In this document: in pieces, positions 6,068 through 6,589 of the stretch
Position numbering within the stretch: the first letter of the stretch is position 1
Layout: each line of letters begins with the position of its first letter
From: Oceanicaulis sp.
GTDB lineage: Bacteria > Pseudomonadota > Alphaproteobacteria > Caulobacterales > Maricaulaceae
DNA: 6,589 bases
Reading direction: 5' to 3'
Assembly: GCA_007571185.1 (NCBI GenBank)
Contig: RKRX01000029.1
Span: 1 to 6,589 of the forward strand
Made by a program: the position numbers and the translations under genes
The notes under the pieces: generated by a model
What the model was told of the DNA's origin: nothing
Seen by the model: the letters and a program-made list of their open reading frames with translations, nothing else
Databases searched by the model: none

Positions 6068-6589
6068 TTACGCTATTGGGCGAGCTAATGAACACAACCC
6101 GTTATCAGCTATCAAATCAACATAGCGAAGACTCTTGTTCACCATGCCCGCAACAAGGGAGTTCATCTGAATGATCGTATCCTGTGAACGAACATTGTGC
6201 CGCCCGGCAAACTCATCAACATAGCGTTGCAGGTGCTTGGGCGACATTTTGTGGTAAACACCTACAGACGCCCGCTTGAGTGCTGCCCAGAACGATTCAA
6301 TGCCGTTGGTGTGAACCTGTTCACGCACATATTCACCCACGCTGTGATTCACTGACTCGTGCGGGCGATCAATGCCCTTATAGGCGGCTGATTCATCAGT
6401 ATAGATCGTTGCGCCTCCAGCAAGATATTTGTTGACAAACCCATGAAGCGTGGGCCTGTCAGCCCTCGCGACAACCTTGGCGACAACCTCTTTGGACGTG
6501 CGATCCTTGATGCCGGCAATCACGCATTTACCTACCCCGCCGCGCCCGGCATTGAGTTTCCGGCTCTCATGCTTGTTCCTTTCCCTGCC
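6068..6589 (-). CDS. IS1595-family (ISXO2-like) transposase, C-terminal part (cut by window edge)
   Basis: The frame is open from the last base of the window (6589) to TAA at 6070-6068, giving 173 residues of the catalytic region. The protein begins GRERNKHESRKLNAGRGGVG, which in this family follows the first catalytic aspartate motif (VxxDETYxGG), here outside the window. D65 (IYTDES) and E98 (HTNGIESFW) are the second and third DDE residues. The stretches ESVNHSVGEYV at 78-88, YHKMSPKHLQRYVDEFAGRHN at 112-132 and RYVDLIADNGL near the end are typical of ISXO2-like proteins. An apparent GTG start at 6523 is only an internal valine. The visible part has no frameshift or stop and ends naturally, so the enzyme may be intact. 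Gene order on its strand is opposite to the acetyltransferase gene. Confidence 0.93.
   Translation of the reverse strand, partial: GRERNKHESRKLNAGRGGVGKCVIAGIKDRTSKEVVAKVVARADRPTLHGFVNKYLAGGATIYTDESAAYKGIDRPHESVNHSVGEYVREQVHTNGIESFWAALKRASVGVYHKMSPKHLQRYVDEFAGRHNVRSQDTIIQMNSLVAGMVNKSLRYVDLIADNGLCSLARPIA
6068..6589 (-). mobile_element. Partial IS1595-family insertion sequence, outer limits not determined
   Basis: Only the downstream part of the element is present. The transposase gene defines the minimum extent. One end probably lies within 5826-6067 and the other is beyond 6589. Without both ends no terminal inverted repeat or target duplication can be called. Confidence 0.75.

Noticed and set aside
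6523..6523. GTG at 6523 as the transposase start
   Set aside because: The frame is open and similar to ISXO2-like transposases all the way to 6589, so this is an internal valine codon.

Overview
The window looks like a chromosomal segment of an alphaproteobacterium. The gene content, protein sequences, moderately high GC and the two-gene form of MetH fit the Caulobacterales/Maricaulales/Hyphomonadales group best, but that placement is inference from recall and not a database result. One half holds a methionine-cycle operon. The other half holds an acetyltransferase gene and part of an insertion sequence.

On the minus strand, from about 5045 down to 1, lie metF (4952-4059), the homocysteine half of methionine synthase (4047-2986), the folate/cobalamin/reactivation half of methionine synthase (2999-273), and the start of an Rpn-family PD-(D/E)XK nuclease (268 to beyond position 1). 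Gaps are 11 bases, a 14-base overlap, and 4 bases, so the four genes are almost certainly one transcript. MetF reduces 5,10-methylene-THF to 5-methyl-THF. The two MetH polypeptides use that methyl group, through cobalamin, to turn homocysteine into methionine. All expected MetH modules are present across the two proteins. The nuclease is an unexpected fourth member.

The 204-base gap between metF and the divergent gene (4953-5156) holds a perfect 18-bp palindrome that overlaps the likely metF promoter, a second short dyad beside it, and a GC-rich stretch with competing hairpins in the leader of the plus-strand gene. The palindrome is a strong operator candidate for methionine/SAH-responsive control. 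No regulator gene is in the window.

On the plus strand, 5157-5825 encodes a 222-residue CatA-like (chloramphenicol acetyltransferase fold) O-acetyltransferase with the HHxxxDG active-site motif. After its stop the sequence becomes AT-richer for 242 bases (5826-6067), with four same-direction copies of TTCAACCA and no gene. Then comes the C-terminal 173 residues of an IS1595-family (ISXO2-like) transposase on the minus strand, running off the right edge. The transposase and the acetyltransferase gene converge.

Most of the window is ordinary methionine metabolism. The points worth a second look are the split metH junction, the operator palindrome, the nuclease coupled to metH, the structured leader of the acetyltransferase gene, and the repeats beside the insertion sequence. 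I did not find convincing evidence of a wholly new system.
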